From assembly GCA_947175495.1 (NCBI GenBank), contig CAMWNB010000003.1:24248-88247 (forward strand): a stretch of DNA of 64,000 nucleotides, in the 5' to 3' direction. This document shows positions 37,496 to 46,505 of the stretch, in pieces. The notes under the pieces were generated by a model. That model had not been told where the DNA came from. It saw nothing but the letters and a program-made list of their open reading frames with translations, and searched no databases. A program made the translations under genes and the position numbers. Numbering within the stretch: the first letter of the stretch is position 1; every line of letters begins with the position of its first letter. Origin of the DNA: an uncultured Porphyromonadaceae bacterium. Its GTDB lineage: Bacteria; Bacteroidota; Bacteroidia; Bacteroidales; Muribaculaceae.

Positions 37496-38272
37496 TTATC
37501 GCTGGCGACGTCCGTTTTCGGCCACATAGCGTCGAACCTCCTGGAAGAGGTCGGTGGCGAACACGAAATCGTTGAGGGCTTCGTTCGTGGTGTTGTAAAT
37601 CTCGTTCATGTTGCCCACCCACTCGCGATGACCTTTGTTGATAAATATTATATTCTCACCGATGCCAAGCACGGAGTTCATGTCGTGGGTGTTGATCACG
37701 GTGGTCATATTGTATTCGTGGGTGATGTCGCTGAGCAGTTCATCGATGAGTATCGACGTCCTGGGATCAAGGCCGGAGTTGGGCTCGTCGCAAAAAAGAT
37801 AGCGCGGATTGAGGGCAATCGCACGGGCAATCGCCACGCGTTTCTGCATGCCGCCGGAGATTTCGCTGGGATATTTGTTTTCAGCTCCCTTCAGATTCAC
37901 TCGCTCAAGGCAGAACATGGCGCGGTCGAGCATCTCGCCGCGTGTCATGGAGGTGAACATCACCAGCGGGAACATTACATTGCCCAATACCGTCTCGGAG
38001 TCAAACAATGCCGATCCCTGGAAGAGCATGCCGATCTCCTTGCGCAGTTCCTTCACTTCGTTGGCATTCATGGCCATGATGTCGCGCCCGTCGAACAGAA
38101 TTTGGCCGCACTCGGGCCGCATCAGTCCCACAAGCGATTTCAGCATCACGGTCTTGCCCGAGCCGCTTTGGCCAATGATAAGGTTAGTCTTTCCCGTCTC
38201 GAACGTGGCGCTCACATCGTGCAGCACAGTGACGCCGTCAAAACTCTTTGTTATGTTTTTAACTTCAATCAT
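37496..38272 (-). CDS. MlaF-type ABC transporter ATP-binding protein
   Basis: 258 aa. ATPase of a phospholipid/lipid trafficking (Mla-type) ABC transporter. Walker A IIGQSGSGKTV at about 32-42, Q-loop LFQGSALFDSETV, signature EISGGMQKRVAIARAI, Walker B YLFCDEPNSGLD. SALFDS after the Q-loop is characteristic of MlaF. It overlaps the permease gene by 4 nt. No MlaD/MCE-domain gene is adjacent, although one is usually found next to such pairs. Confidence 0.88.
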   Translation of the reverse strand: MIEVKNITKSFDGVTVLHDVSATFETGKTNLIIGQSGSGKTVMLKSLVGLMRPECGQILFDGRDIMAMNANEVKELRKEIGMLFQGSALFDSETVLGNVMFPLVMFTSMTRGEMLDRAMFCLERVNLKGAENKYPSEISGGMQKRVAIARAIALNPRYLFCDEPNSGLDPRTSILIDELLSDITHEYNMTTVINTHDMNSVLGIGENIIFINKGHREWVGNMNEIYNTTNEALNDFVFATDLFQEVRRYVAENGRRQR

Positions 38273-39018
38273 TGCAGCAGGAGTTTGGTGAGGATTACGT
38301 CGAACATAAGGATTAGAATGCTGCTGGACACTACGCCGTTGGTGCTCGCTTTGCCCACATCGAGGGCGCCGCCCTTAACATAGTATCCGAAGAAGGAGGC
38401 CACCGTGGCTATGATGAACGCGAACACGAGCGATTTGATGAGGCCGTACCACACATACCACTCCTGGAACAGCGCCTGCAGGCCGTAGACATAACGCGAC
38501 ACCGTGATGATGTCGGTGAATTCAGCCACGAGCCATCCGCCGATGAACGAAGTGCCGATGCACAGAATGCCGAGCACAGGCATAAAGCCGACAAAGGCGA
38601 TGATTTTAGGCAGCACGAGATAGTTGGCAGAGTTGACTCCCATGATTTCCAGAGCATCTATCTGCTCAGTCACTCTCATTGTGCCGATCTCCGATGCAAT
38701 ATTGCTGCCAACCTTGCCGGCGAGAATCAGACACAGGATACTGTTGGAAAACTCAAGAAGCACAATGTCGCGCGTGGCAAGACCCACAGTGTAGGCCGGT
38801 ATGAGTGGCGACATGATATTGAGCTGCATCTGTATGGCTATGACCGCACCGATGAACACTGAGATGATAAGCACAAGAGGGATGGAGTCAACGCCGAGCT
38901 TCACGACCTCGTCGAGGACGCGCTTGCCGAAGACTTTCCATTTGTCGGGAAGCGCGAACACCCGCTTCATAAACAGGCAATAACGTCCGAATGTGGCTAT
39001 GGAGTTTGTCAGTAACAT
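38269..39018 (-). CDS. MlaE-family ABC transporter permease
   Basis: 249-aa integral membrane protein with about five hydrophobic segments. Family landmarks: SIPLVLIISVFIGAVIAIQM, LAGKVGSNIASEIGTMRVTEQIDALEIMG in parts (the coupling helix with EQIDAL) and VLPKIIAFVGFMP. Forms the membrane part of a lipid transporter with the overlapping ATPase gene. It is the first gene of a five-gene minus-strand run and has its own promoter. Confidence 0.9.
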   Translation of the reverse strand: MLLTNSIATFGRYCLFMKRVFALPDKWKVFGKRVLDEVVKLGVDSIPLVLIISVFIGAVIAIQMQLNIMSPLIPAYTVGLATRDIVLLEFSNSILCLILAGKVGSNIASEIGTMRVTEQIDALEIMGVNSANYLVLPKIIAFVGFMPVLGILCIGTSFIGGWLVAEFTDIITVSRYVYGLQALFQEWYVWYGLIKSLVFAFIIATVASFFGYYVKGGALDVGKASTNGVVSSSILILMFDVILTKLLLQ

Positions 39019-39040
39019 GTTCGTTTTTGTTTACAACCTA

Positions 39041-39048
39041 CAAAGGTA
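39041..39048 (-). promoter_or_regulatory. -7 promoter element for mlaE operon
   Basis: TACCTTTG on the minus strand, 22 nt upstream of the mlaE ATG. Confidence 0.6.
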
Positions 39049-39101
39049 ATAAAAACTTTTTATGCACACCGTCGCTTTTGCCATTTTAGGCCAAAATTGA
39101 A

Positions 39102-39138
39102 GAAAAAGAGAAAGGGCTATGTCTCACGACAGAGCCCT
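39102..39138 (-). terminator. Intrinsic terminator after the NfnB/GltA gene
   Basis: AGGGCT...AGCCCT with a continued TGTC-GTGA-GACA inner stem, followed on the minus strand by a T/C-rich run (CTTTCTCTTTTTCTTC). It lies about 100 nt past the stop at 39237. Confidence 0.75.
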
Positions 39139-39236
39139 CTAAATAATCTACAATCTATAAATATTTCATCTGCCGGCATACTCGCTTGGAGAAACCGGCC
39201 TTCAAAATTAGCAATTATAATTGACAAGTGCAAATT

Positions 39237-40682
39237 TCATGTCAGTGCTGCGGCCATGGAGGCTGCTGCGTGCCGTCCGTCGCCCATGGCAAGGATTACG
39301 GTGGCGCCGCCGCGCACAATATCGCCGCCGGCATAGATAGTCGGTATAGATGTGTGCAGATTCTCATCCACGACCAGGGTGCCGCGGCGCGTCACTTCCA
39401 GACCATCGATGCAGTCCGGGATGAGCGGATTGGGCGACACACCCACGCTCACAATCACCTGGTCCACGGCCATCTCCGTCACGGCCCCTTCGATAGGCTC
39501 GGGACTGCGGCGCCCTGATGCATCAGGTTCGCCAAGGCGCATTTTCTGCAGGCGCACGGCACGCACATGACCGTTTTCGTCGCCGATGTACTCAAGCGGA
39601 TTGTGGAGCGTCAGAAATGTGACCCCCTCTTCTTCTGCATGGCGTATCTCTTCGACACGTGCCGGCATCTCTTCGCTGCCTCTGCGATAAACCACGAAAG
39701 CCTCCTCTGCTCCCATGCGCCGTGCGGTGCGCACTGAGTCCATCGCGGTGTTGCCTCCGCCGACCACCATCACGCGGCGTCCTTTTTCCACGGGAGTCAT
39801 CGCTCCGCGACCGGCGCCCATAAGATTGATGCGGGTGAGGTATTCATTGCTCGACAGCACGCCATTGAGATTTTCGCCGGGGATACCCATGAATCGCGGC
39901 AGTCCCGCGCCGCTGGCCACGAACACCCCACGGAATCCTTCGTTCAGCAAATCGTCGTAGCTCAACGTTTTGCCCACGACAGTGTCTTTTTCAAAACGCA
40001 CGCCCATGGCGATAAGCCTCTGCAGTTCTGCGTCAACCACGCAGTTAGGCAGGCGGAATTCCGGAATGCCGTATTTGAGCACTCCGCCAATCTCGTGCAA
40101 CGCTTCAAACACCGTGACGTCAAAGCCGCGTCGCGCCATATCGCCCGCAAACGAAAGTCCGGCGGGACCGGAGCCTACGACTGCAACCTTTATGCCGTTC
40201 GGCGCAGCCCGCTCGGGTGTCGGCTGTGCACCGGTCTCACGGGCGGTGTCAGCTGCGAAGCGCTCAAGGTATCCTATGGCCACGGGGGCCTTCTTCATCT
40301 TGTTGTATATACACTTGCTCTCGCACTGTCTTTCCTGAGGACACACGCGGCCGCACACAGCCGGCAATGCACTGGAGCGTGCCAGCACAGCGGCGGCAGC
40401 GTCTATCCGGCCACGCTGCACGTTTTTGACAAACGACGGTATGTCAATGCTCACGGGACAACCCTGCACGCATCCGGGATCGGCGCAGTCAAGGCATCGC
40501 GTAGCCTCGGTCACGGCCTGCAAGGGAGTGAGACCGAGGTTCACCTCGTCGTTGTTGGTCACACGCACATCCGGCGCGAGCATAGGCATCACTGCACGCG
40601 GGATGGCCGCGCGCTCCTTGGCCGGGATGGCAGAGCGCAGTTCTTCGCGCCACGCGGCGTTGCGGTCGGTCAGAGTATTCAT
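39237..40682 (-). CDS. gltA: NADPH-dependent glutamate synthase small-chain homologue / NfnB-type ferredoxin:NADP oxidoreductase subunit
   Basis: 481 aa. N-terminal domain with eight cysteines for two [4Fe-4S] clusters (63, 66, 71, 75 and 110, 114, 120, 124), then two dinucleotide-binding folds: VAVVGSGPAGLSFAGDM (FAD) and VMVVGGGNTAMDSVRTA (NADPH), ending with IYAGGDIVRGGATVI. This layout is shared by the GltD family and NfnB. The 4-nt overlap with an NfnA-like gene makes the electron-bifurcating NADH-dependent ferredoxin:NADP+ oxidoreductase pair the best reading; automatic annotation often calls such genes gltA. No glutamate synthase large subunit is adjacent. Confidence 0.88.
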   Translation of the reverse strand: MNTLTDRNAAWREELRSAIPAKERAAIPRAVMPMLAPDVRVTNNDEVNLGLTPLQAVTEATRCLDCADPGCVQGCPVSIDIPSFVKNVQRGRIDAAAAVLARSSALPAVCGRVCPQERQCESKCIYNKMKKAPVAIGYLERFAADTARETGAQPTPERAAPNGIKVAVVGSGPAGLSFAGDMARRGFDVTVFEALHEIGGVLKYGIPEFRLPNCVVDAELQRLIAMGVRFEKDTVVGKTLSYDDLLNEGFRGVFVASGAGLPRFMGIPGENLNGVLSSNEYLTRINLMGAGRGAMTPVEKGRRVMVVGGGNTAMDSVRTARRMGAEEAFVVYRRGSEEMPARVEEIRHAEEEGVTFLTLHNPLEYIGDENGHVRAVRLQKMRLGEPDASGRRSPEPIEGAVTEMAVDQVIVSVGVSPNPLIPDCIDGLEVTRRGTLVVDENLHTSIPTIYAGGDIVRGGATVILAMGDGRHAAASMAAALT

Positions 40683-41470
40683 GGCTTCGGATTATAAGCG
40701 CGCATGCGCATCAGCATTTCATCAAAATCCACTTGGTGGGCGTCAAATTCCGGGCCGTCGACACACACAAAGCGCATCCTGCCGCCGACCGTCACGCGGC
40801 AGGCGCCGCACATGCCCGTGCCGTCCACCATAATGGTATTCAGCGAGCAGATGGTCGGCACGTCGTACTTTCGCGTCAGTTCGGCCACGAATTTCATCAT
40901 TATGGCCGGACCGATTGCCACGACTTCGTCGACCTGCTCGCGCAGCAGCACTTCCTCCACACCCTGCGTTACCAGACCTTTGCGACCCAGCGAGCCGTCG
41001 TCGGTCATGACGATGAGCTCATCGGAAGCTGCACGCACCTCGTCGGCGAGTATCACCAGGTCGGACGTGCGGGCGGCAATCACACTCACCACCCGGTTGC
41101 CGGCTTCTTTCATGGCACGGACAATCGGCAGCAGCGGAGCCACGCCCACACCACCGCCGCAACACACAACGGTGCCGCGGAGGGCGATGTCGGTTGCGCG
41201 GCCCAACGGCCCGACGAGGTCGTCGAAACACTGTCCGGGCTCAAGTGCGCAGATACACTCCGTGGATGCCCCCACAGCCTGCACCACAAGGGTGATGGTG
41301 CCGCGTGAAGGATCGGCGTCGGCTATGGTCAGCGGTATGCGCTCGCCGCCTTCGCCTGTGCGTACAATCACAAAATGACCCGGACGCCGCGCTTTTGCAA
41401 CACGCGGAGCTTCCACGACAAGGCTGTACACCTTGTCGGAAAACTGTTTCTTGTCGACTATGCGAAACAC
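40679..41470 (-). CDS. NfnA-type FAD/NAD-binding [2Fe-2S] oxidoreductase subunit
   Basis: 263 aa, ferredoxin-reductase fold. FAD-binding barrel with RRPGHFVIVRTGEGGERIPL, NAD-binding domain with VVCCGGGVGVAPLLPIVRAM (about 100-120), and a C-terminal [2Fe-2S] site from the cysteines in DGTGMCGACRV and RFVCVDGPEFD. The family includes NfnA, sulfide dehydrogenase and PyrK-like subunits; the overlapping NfnB/GltA partner favours NfnA. Cytosolic. Begins 3 nt after the DUF5606 gene. Confidence 0.88.
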   Translation of the reverse strand: MFRIVDKKQFSDKVYSLVVEAPRVAKARRPGHFVIVRTGEGGERIPLTIADADPSRGTITLVVQAVGASTECICALEPGQCFDDLVGPLGRATDIALRGTVVCCGGGVGVAPLLPIVRAMKEAGNRVVSVIAARTSDLVILADEVRAASDELIVMTDDGSLGRKGLVTQGVEEVLLREQVDEVVAIGPAIMMKFVAELTRKYDVPTICSLNTIMVDGTGMCGACRVTVGGRMRFVCVDGPEFDAHQVDFDEMLMRMRAYNPKP

Positions 41471-41473
41471 GGT

Positions 41474-41914
41474 TTATGCCTGGGCGGCCTCTTCGCCGGT
41501 CTCTTCTTCTTTTTCCTCCTCTTCGGCGGCCACAAATTCAGTGATTCCGGCAGCTACAAGTTGGTTGTACCACGACAGAGCCTTGCGGATGTCGCTGGTG
41601 TACACACGATCGCGATCGAAGTCGGGCAGCACTTTTCCGAAATATTCGCGCACAGCCTCATCGCTATCCAAGGCCTTGAGATCTACAGCCTTGCCGTCCT
41701 CAAGTTTGCTGATGCTGTCATAGATGGTATAGAGAGGCACATCCTCGTCGGTGGTGTACATGGCGATATCGGCCAGCGACATCACTTTATCGCGCATGTA
41801 TGCCGGACGGCGCTTACCGGTGGCGAGTTCTTCCACGATGAGCATGTTTTTGCCCTGACTCACGAGCTTATAGAGGCCCGGTTTTCCGGATATAGATAAG
41901 ATTCTTTCGTTCAT
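41474..41914 (-). CDS. DUF5606 family protein
   Basis: 146 aa. The N-terminal 60 residues (ILSISGKPGLYKLVSQGKN, MLIVEELATGKRRPAY) match my memory of the Bacteroidetes DUF5606 family; a helical C-terminal part is followed by an acidic Glu/Ala tail (AAEEEEKEEETGEEAAQA). No enzymatic motif. It is the first gene of a unit with nfnA and gltA/nfnB, a neighbourhood that does not reveal its role. Confidence 0.75.
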   Translation of the reverse strand: MNERILSISGKPGLYKLVSQGKNMLIVEELATGKRRPAYMRDKVMSLADIAMYTTDEDVPLYTIYDSISKLEDGKAVDLKALDSDEAVREYFGKVLPDFDRDRVYTSDIRKALSWYNQLVAAGITEFVAAEEEEKEEETGEEAAQA

Positions 41915-41942
41915 ATTAGTCTTTGGTTAATAAATTCAACGG

Positions 41943-41950
41943 CAAAATTA
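41943..41950 (-). promoter_or_regulatory. -7 promoter element for DUF5606-nfnAB
   Basis: TAATTTTG on the minus strand, 28 nt before the ATG at 41914, back to back with the plus-strand promoter at 41973. Confidence 0.6.
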
Positions 41951-41972
41951 GCACTTTCCGCACAATTTTCGT

Positions 41973-41980
41973 TAACTTTG
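41973..41980 (+). promoter_or_regulatory. -7 promoter element for the Yip1-like/smpB run
   Basis: TAACTTTG, 33 nt before the ATG at 42014. An in-frame upstream start at 41978 lies inside it and is rejected. Confidence 0.6.
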
Positions 41981-42013
41981 CATGCTAATTTTATTTTTCA
42001 CCCAAAAAGAATC

Positions 42014-42562
42014 ATGTCGGCATACCTGAAATACCTCTTTCAGCTCATCCTCTCGCCTACGCGCGGATGGGAAGATATCTCGCATGACGGCGCCGACCCG
42101 GACGAACTGCTGCGACGCGGACTATATCCGCTCACGGGCGTCACAGCCCTCACAGAGTTCGTGCAGTTGTTCTACAGCCACGACGCCGGTATAGGTTCTG
42201 TGCTCCAGCAGGCCATGGCTATCTTTTGCGCCTTTTTTGCAGCCATATTCCTCTCCCGGATGCTGCTCGACGCGTGGTTGCCGAAAGTCACGGAGGGCCG
42301 CCCCAGCGAGCGGCGCACGGCCACACTCAACATTATGTGCATAGGCCAGATGGAGCTGATAGCAATCATTGACAATTGCATTCCTGCCGGCCTCACGCTC
42401 ATACACTTCCTCCCCATCTACGCTCTCTTGATTTTCTACAAGTCATCGCGCTATATGGCTGTCCGCGCCGACAGTGAGATGAACTACATTGTGGTGGGCC
42501 TGCTCTCCGTAGTGGCTGTGCCAAAGGTGCTCTATTGGCTGCTGTCGCTGATTCTTAACTGA
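42014..42562 (+). CDS. Yip1-family-like membrane protein
   Basis: 182 aa with four or five hydrophobic segments: about 65-85 (AIFCAFFAAIFLSRMLLDAWL), 100-125, 128-145 and 155-180. The N-terminal FQLILSPTRGWEDIS pattern is common in Bacteroidetes proteins labelled Yip1. No catalytic residues are evident and the function is unknown. smpB follows 9 nt later and is probably co-transcribed. Confidence 0.65.
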   Translation: MSAYLKYLFQLILSPTRGWEDISHDGADPDELLRRGLYPLTGVTALTEFVQLFYSHDAGIGSVLQQAMAIFCAFFAAIFLSRMLLDAWLPKVTEGRPSERRTATLNIMCIGQMELIAIIDNCIPAGLTLIHFLPIYALLIFYKSSRYMAVRADSEMNYIVVGLLSVVAVPKVLYWLLSLILN

Positions 42563-42571
42563 TTACACAAG

Positions 42572-43027
42572 ATGAACGCCAAAGACGTCAACATAAAGAA
42601 CCGCCGGGCTACTTTCGACTATGCAATAGTCGAAACATTCACAGCAGGCATCGTGCTCACCGGCACGGAGATAAAATCGCTCCGACAGGGCAAGGCAAGT
42701 CTGGTAGATACATTCTGCTATGTCGACAAAGGCGAGGTGTGGGTCAAGAACATGTACATAGCCGAGTACTTCTTTGGCTCCTACAACAACCACTCCGCAC
42801 GCCGCGACCGCAAGCTTTTGCTTCAGCGCAAGGAGATACGCCGCCTCGAAAAAGACGGCAAAGAGGCCGGCTTCACCATTGTGCCCTTGCGCCTGTTTGT
42901 CAACGACCGTGGCCTTGCCAAGCTCGTCATCGGACTCGCGCGCGGCAAGAAGGAGTACGACAAACGCCAGAGCATACGCGAGCGAGAGGACAAACGTGCC
43001 ATGGCTCGCATGTTTCAGAAAAAATGA
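42572..43027 (+). CDS. smpB: SsrA-binding protein SmpB
   Basis: 151 aa. Binds tmRNA and mimics the codon-anticodon helix during trans-translation rescue of stalled ribosomes. [30 protein letters not shown] (in part) at the N-terminus, [43 protein letters not shown] in parts, and a basic C-terminal tail. The tmRNA gene itself was not recognised in the window. Confidence 0.96.
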   Translation: MNAKDVNIKNRRATFDYAIVETFTAGIVLTGTEIKSLRQGKASLVDTFCYVDKGEVWVKNMYIAEYFFGSYNNHSARRDRKLLLQRKEIRRLEKDGKEAGFTIVPLRLFVNDRGLAKLVIGLARGKKEYDKRQSIREREDKRAMARMFQKK

Positions 43028-43048
43028 ACAAACACCTTATTTATATAT

Positions 43049-44815
43049 ATGTATAGAACTAATACATGCGGCGAGCTCCGTCTGAGCGATGCGGGCAGCC
43101 AAGTGACTCTTGCAGGCTGGGTACAGCGCAGCCGCAAGATGGGAGGTATGACATTCGTCGACCTGCGCGACCGATACGGCATCACGCAGATAGTGTTCAA
43201 CGTGGAAAACGACGCGGCGCTCACCGAGGCCGCCAACCATCTCGGCCGTGAGTTTGTGGTGCAGGTCACCGGAAAAGTGGCTGAACGAACATCCAAGAAC
43301 CCTAACTTGCCCACTGGCGACATCGAGATAATAGCCGAGTCTCTTACGGTGCTCAACAGCAGCGAAGTGCCACCTTTCACCATCGAGGACGAATCCGACG
43401 GAGGTGATGACCTGCGCATGCGCTATCGCTATCTTGACCTGCGCCGCGCTCCTGTGCGCAGCAATCTCGAACTGCGCCATCGCATGACCATGGAAGTGCG
43501 CCGCTATCTCGACAGCAAAGGCTTCCTTGAGATTGAGACACCAATGCTCGTTGGTTCCACTCCGGAAGGCGCACGCGACTTCGTGGTGCCCTCACGCATG
43601 AATCCCGGTCAGTTCTATGCTCTGCCGCAGAGCCCGCAGACGCTCAAGCAACTTCTCATGGTCAGCGGCATGGACCGCTATTTCCAGATTGTGAAGTGCT
43701 TCCGCGACGAGGATTTGCGCGCCGACCGTCAGCCCGAGTTCACACAGATCGATTGCGAGATGAGCTTCGTGGAACAGGACGATATCATCAATCTTTTCGA
43801 AGGCATGGCCAAGCACCTTTTCAAAGAGCTGCGCGGCGTTGAGCTCACCGAATCCTTCCTGCGCATGCCTTGGGCTGACGCAATGAAGTACTATGGCAGC
43901 GACAAGCCCGACCTGCGATTCGAGATGCGCTTCGTCGAACTGATGGACGTGCTCAAGGGATATGGATTCAGTGTATTTGACAACGCTGCCTACATCGGAG
44001 GCATCTGTGCAAAAGGCGCGGCAGGCTACACCCGCAAGCAGCTCGACGAACTCACGGAATTTGTCAAGCGGCCGCAGATTGGCGCCAAAGGCATGGTTTA
44101 CGCACGCGTCGAGCCCGACGGCAAAGTCAAGAGCAGCGTCGACAAGTTCTATGAGCAGGACACATTGCAGAAACTCCGCGAGGCTATGGGCGCGGAACCC
44201 GGCGACCTCATCCTCATCCTCAGCGGCGACGATGCCATGCGCACCCGCAGGCAACTCTGCGAGCTTCGCCTTGAAATGGGAAAACGCCTCGGCCTCCGCG
44301 ACAAAAACAAGTTCGCATGCCTCTGGGTGGTTGACTTCCCCATGTTCGAGTGGAGCGAAGAGGAGCAGCGCCTCATGGCTATGCACCATCCCTTCACACA
44401 TCCCAAGGACGAGGATATTCCCATGCTTGACACCGACCCGGCTGCAGTGCGTGCCGACGCCTACGACATGGTGGTCAACGGCGTCGAGGTGGGCGGCGGC
44501 TCTATCCGCATCCACGACAGCGCATTGCAGGCCAAGATGTTCGAGATACTCGGCTTTACTCCCGAAAAGGCACAGGAACAGTTTGGCTTCTTGATGAACG
44601 CTTTCAAGTTCGGTGCGCCGCCTCACGGCGGCCTGGCATATGGCCTCGACCGCTGGGTGTCGCTCTTCGCAGGCCTCGACAGCATCCGCGACTGCATCGC
44701 TTTCCCCAAAAACAACAGCGGCCGCGATGTCATGCTCGATGCTCCCGCCGCACTCGACCAAAAGCAGCTCGACGAGCTTCAGCTCGAAATCGTAAAGCCC
44801 GAAGCTGAAGCGTAA
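43049..44815 (+). CDS. aspS: Aspartyl-tRNA synthetase
   Basis: 588 aa, bacterial type. OB-fold anticodon-binding domain at about 1-110 ([23 protein letters not shown] in part), class II motif 2 in [19 protein letters not shown] (about 215-235), the bacterial GAD insertion at about 290-410, and motif 3 [15 protein letters not shown] near 530-545. Begins 21 nt after smpB; the next gene's ATG directly abuts its stop codon. Confidence 0.97.
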   Translation: MYRTNTCGELRLSDAGSQVTLAGWVQRSRKMGGMTFVDLRDRYGITQIVFNVENDAALTEAANHLGREFVVQVTGKVAERTSKNPNLPTGDIEIIAESLTVLNSSEVPPFTIEDESDGGDDLRMRYRYLDLRRAPVRSNLELRHRMTMEVRRYLDSKGFLEIETPMLVGSTPEGARDFVVPSRMNPGQFYALPQSPQTLKQLLMVSGMDRYFQIVKCFRDEDLRADRQPEFTQIDCEMSFVEQDDIINLFEGMAKHLFKELRGVELTESFLRMPWADAMKYYGSDKPDLRFEMRFVELMDVLKGYGFSVFDNAAYIGGICAKGAAGYTRKQLDELTEFVKRPQIGAKGMVYARVEPDGKVKSSVDKFYEQDTLQKLREAMGAEPGDLILILSGDDAMRTRRQLCELRLEMGKRLGLRDKNKFACLWVVDFPMFEWSEEEQRLMAMHHPFTHPKDEDIPMLDTDPAAVRADAYDMVVNGVEVGGGSIRIHDSALQAKMFEILGFTPEKAQEQFGFLMNAFKFGAPPHGGLAYGLDRWVSLFAGLDSIRDCIAFPKNNSGRDVMLDAPAALDQKQLDELQLEIVKPEAEA

Positions 44816-45610
44816 ATGCAAATCAAGGACGTAATCTCCGTCATCGAGAGCTTCGCGCCTCCCGCGCTCCAGGAAAGCTGGGACAACACCGGCCTGCAGA
44901 CGGGCGACGCTGAAGCTGAATGCACCGGCGTGCTCATATGCCTCGACCCCACCGAAGAGGTGGTGGCCGAGGCTGTGCGCCGCGAGTGCAACCTCGTGGT
45001 GTCACATCATCCGCTTCTGTTCCGCGGCCTCAAGCATATCACAGGTGCCACTCCTGTGGAGCGCACGGTGGTGGCGGCCATACGCGCGGGAGTTGCTATA
45101 TACAGCAGCCACACCGCTCTCGACAGCGCCCGCGGCGGCGTCAGCTACGCGATTGCCCGCAGCATTGGAGCACGCGTTGAGAGGGTGTTGCGTCCCGCAT
45201 CATGCAGTCCTGCCTATGCAGGCGAAGGTCTGGGTGTAGTAGCCGTCTTCCCCGAGCCCCTCGCTCCCGCCGACTTTATAGCACGCGTCAAGCATGCGTG
45301 CGGTTCCGGGATACTGCGGTGCACAGCGCCGGCCGACGGCCTTGCGATAAGCCGCATTGCCGTGTGCGGCGGTGCGGGAGGAGAATTCATCCCCGACGCT
45401 GTAGCCGCTTGCGCCGACGCCTATCTCACCGCCGATGTGCGCTATCACGACTTCGGAGAGTGGGCCGACCGCATTTTCATCGTTGATGCAGGACATTACG
45501 AAACCGAAAGTTGCACAAAAATGCTTTTTATGCAACTTATTAAAGAAAAATTCGCTAACTTTGCAGTCTACATTTCTGCAACCGAAAAGAATCCAATAAA
45601 CTACTTGTAA
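44816..45610 (+). CDS. Nif3-like dinuclear metal centre protein
   Basis: 264 aa. Forms hexameric toroids with a dinuclear metal site; related proteins have been linked to GTP cyclohydrolase 1 type 2, but the biochemical role is unsettled. Metal ligands are visible: WDNTGLQ near the N-terminus, CNLVVSHHPLLF (His-His), YSSHTALDSARGGV, and near the end FIVDAGHYETE with His and Glu. The start abuts the aspS stop. Its last codons hold a TAACTTTG element that may serve the next gene. Confidence 0.9.
   Translation: MQIKDVISVIESFAPPALQESWDNTGLQTGDAEAECTGVLICLDPTEEVVAEAVRRECNLVVSHHPLLFRGLKHITGATPVERTVVAAIRAGVAIYSSHTALDSARGGVSYAIARSIGARVERVLRPASCSPAYAGEGLGVVAVFPEPLAPADFIARVKHACGSGILRCTAPADGLAISRIAVCGGAGGEFIPDAVAACADAYLTADVRYHDFGEWADRIFIVDAGHYETESCTKMLFMQLIKEKFANFAVYISATEKNPINYL
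45556..45563 (+). promoter_or_regulatory. -7 promoter element within the end of the Nif3-like gene
   Basis: TAACTTTG, 55 nt before the zinc-ribbon gene; set in an AT-rich stretch unlike the surrounding GC-rich coding sequence, which supports selection for promoter function. Confidence 0.5.
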
Positions 45611-45618
45611 AATAGCAT

Positions 45619-46386
45619 ATGGCCACCGAAAAGAAAAACGACGCCACCCTCAGCGTGGAATCGCGTCTGAAATCGCTTTACGAACTTCAGACCATCCTCT
45701 CTGAGATTGACCGCATAAAGACAATCCGCGGCGAACTTCCCCTCGAAGTCAAAGACCTTGAGGATAGCCTCGCAGGCCTGCACACACGCATCGACAACTA
45801 TACTCGCGACATCGAGGGCCTCAAGCACGACGTAGCCGCCGAGCGCGAGAAAATACGCAGCTGCCAGGTGCTCATCGACCGCTACAAGGAACAGCTTGAC
45901 AACGTGCGCAACAATCGTGAATTCGACCTCCTTACCAAGGAAGTTGAATTCCAGACCCTGGAAATAGAACTTGCAAACAAGCACATACAGGACCACACTC
46001 GCGCCATCGAAATCAAAAGTGCCGAAATCGCCGCCACCGAAGAGAAGGTGAACGACCAGGCGCACATCCTCGAAGAAAAGAAAGCCGAGCTCGACGAAAT
46101 CATCAGCGAGACCCGACAGGACGAGGAAACCTTACGCGAGAAAGCCAAAGCCCTCGAGCCCAAAATTGACGACCGCACACTTTCGGCTTTCAAACGTATC
46201 CGCAAAAACGCCCGCAACGGCCTCGGCATCGTTTATGTGCAGCGCAACGCCTGTGGCGGTTGCTTCAACCGCGTGCCCCCGCAGAAACAGATGGAAATCA
46301 AACTCCACAAAAAAGTCATCGTCTGCGAGTACTGTGGCCGCATCATGATTGACCCCGTTCTTGCCGGCGTAGAAGACGCTCAGTAA
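45619..46386 (+). CDS. Coiled-coil protein with C4 zinc ribbon
   Basis: 255 aa. Residues about 15-195 are a long charged coiled coil, followed by a zinc ribbon: CGGCFNRVPPQ and VIVCEYCGRIM supply two CxxC pairs at about 212-245. This family (C4-type zinc ribbon, PF02591-like) is widespread and often beside Nif3-like genes, as here; function is not settled. Terminated by a clear hairpin downstream. Confidence 0.88.
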   Translation: MATEKKNDATLSVESRLKSLYELQTILSEIDRIKTIRGELPLEVKDLEDSLAGLHTRIDNYTRDIEGLKHDVAAEREKIRSCQVLIDRYKEQLDNVRNNREFDLLTKEVEFQTLEIELANKHIQDHTRAIEIKSAEIAATEEKVNDQAHILEEKKAELDEIISETRQDEETLREKAKALEPKIDDRTLSAFKRIRKNARNGLGIVYVQRNACGGCFNRVPPQKQMEIKLHKKVIVCEYCGRIMIDPVLAGVEDAQ

Positions 46387-46402
46387 TCAGCCAACCACAT
46401 CT

Positions 46403-46437
46403 ACGGCACCGCGCTATAGCGTGGTGCCGTATTTCTT
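46403..46437 (+). terminator. Intrinsic terminator after the zinc-ribbon gene
   Basis: ACGGCACC / GGTGCCGT with an inner GCGC-TATA-GCGT extension, followed by ATTTCTT. 16 nt after the stop. Confidence 0.75.
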
Positions 46438-46450
46438 ATCCACGCATATA

Positions 46451-46481
46451 TTGGGCAATTCACTAAAAATTCGTAATTTTG
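46451..46481 (+). promoter_or_regulatory. Full promoter for gltX (TTG-N20-TAATTTTG)
   Basis: TTG at 46451-46453 within ATTGGG, 20-nt spacer, TAATTTTG at 46474-46481. An in-frame TTG start at 46479 overlaps it and is rejected in favour of ATG 46506. Confidence 0.7.
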
Positions 46482-46505
46482 TCCGAAATTTCAACCTACA
46501 ACATT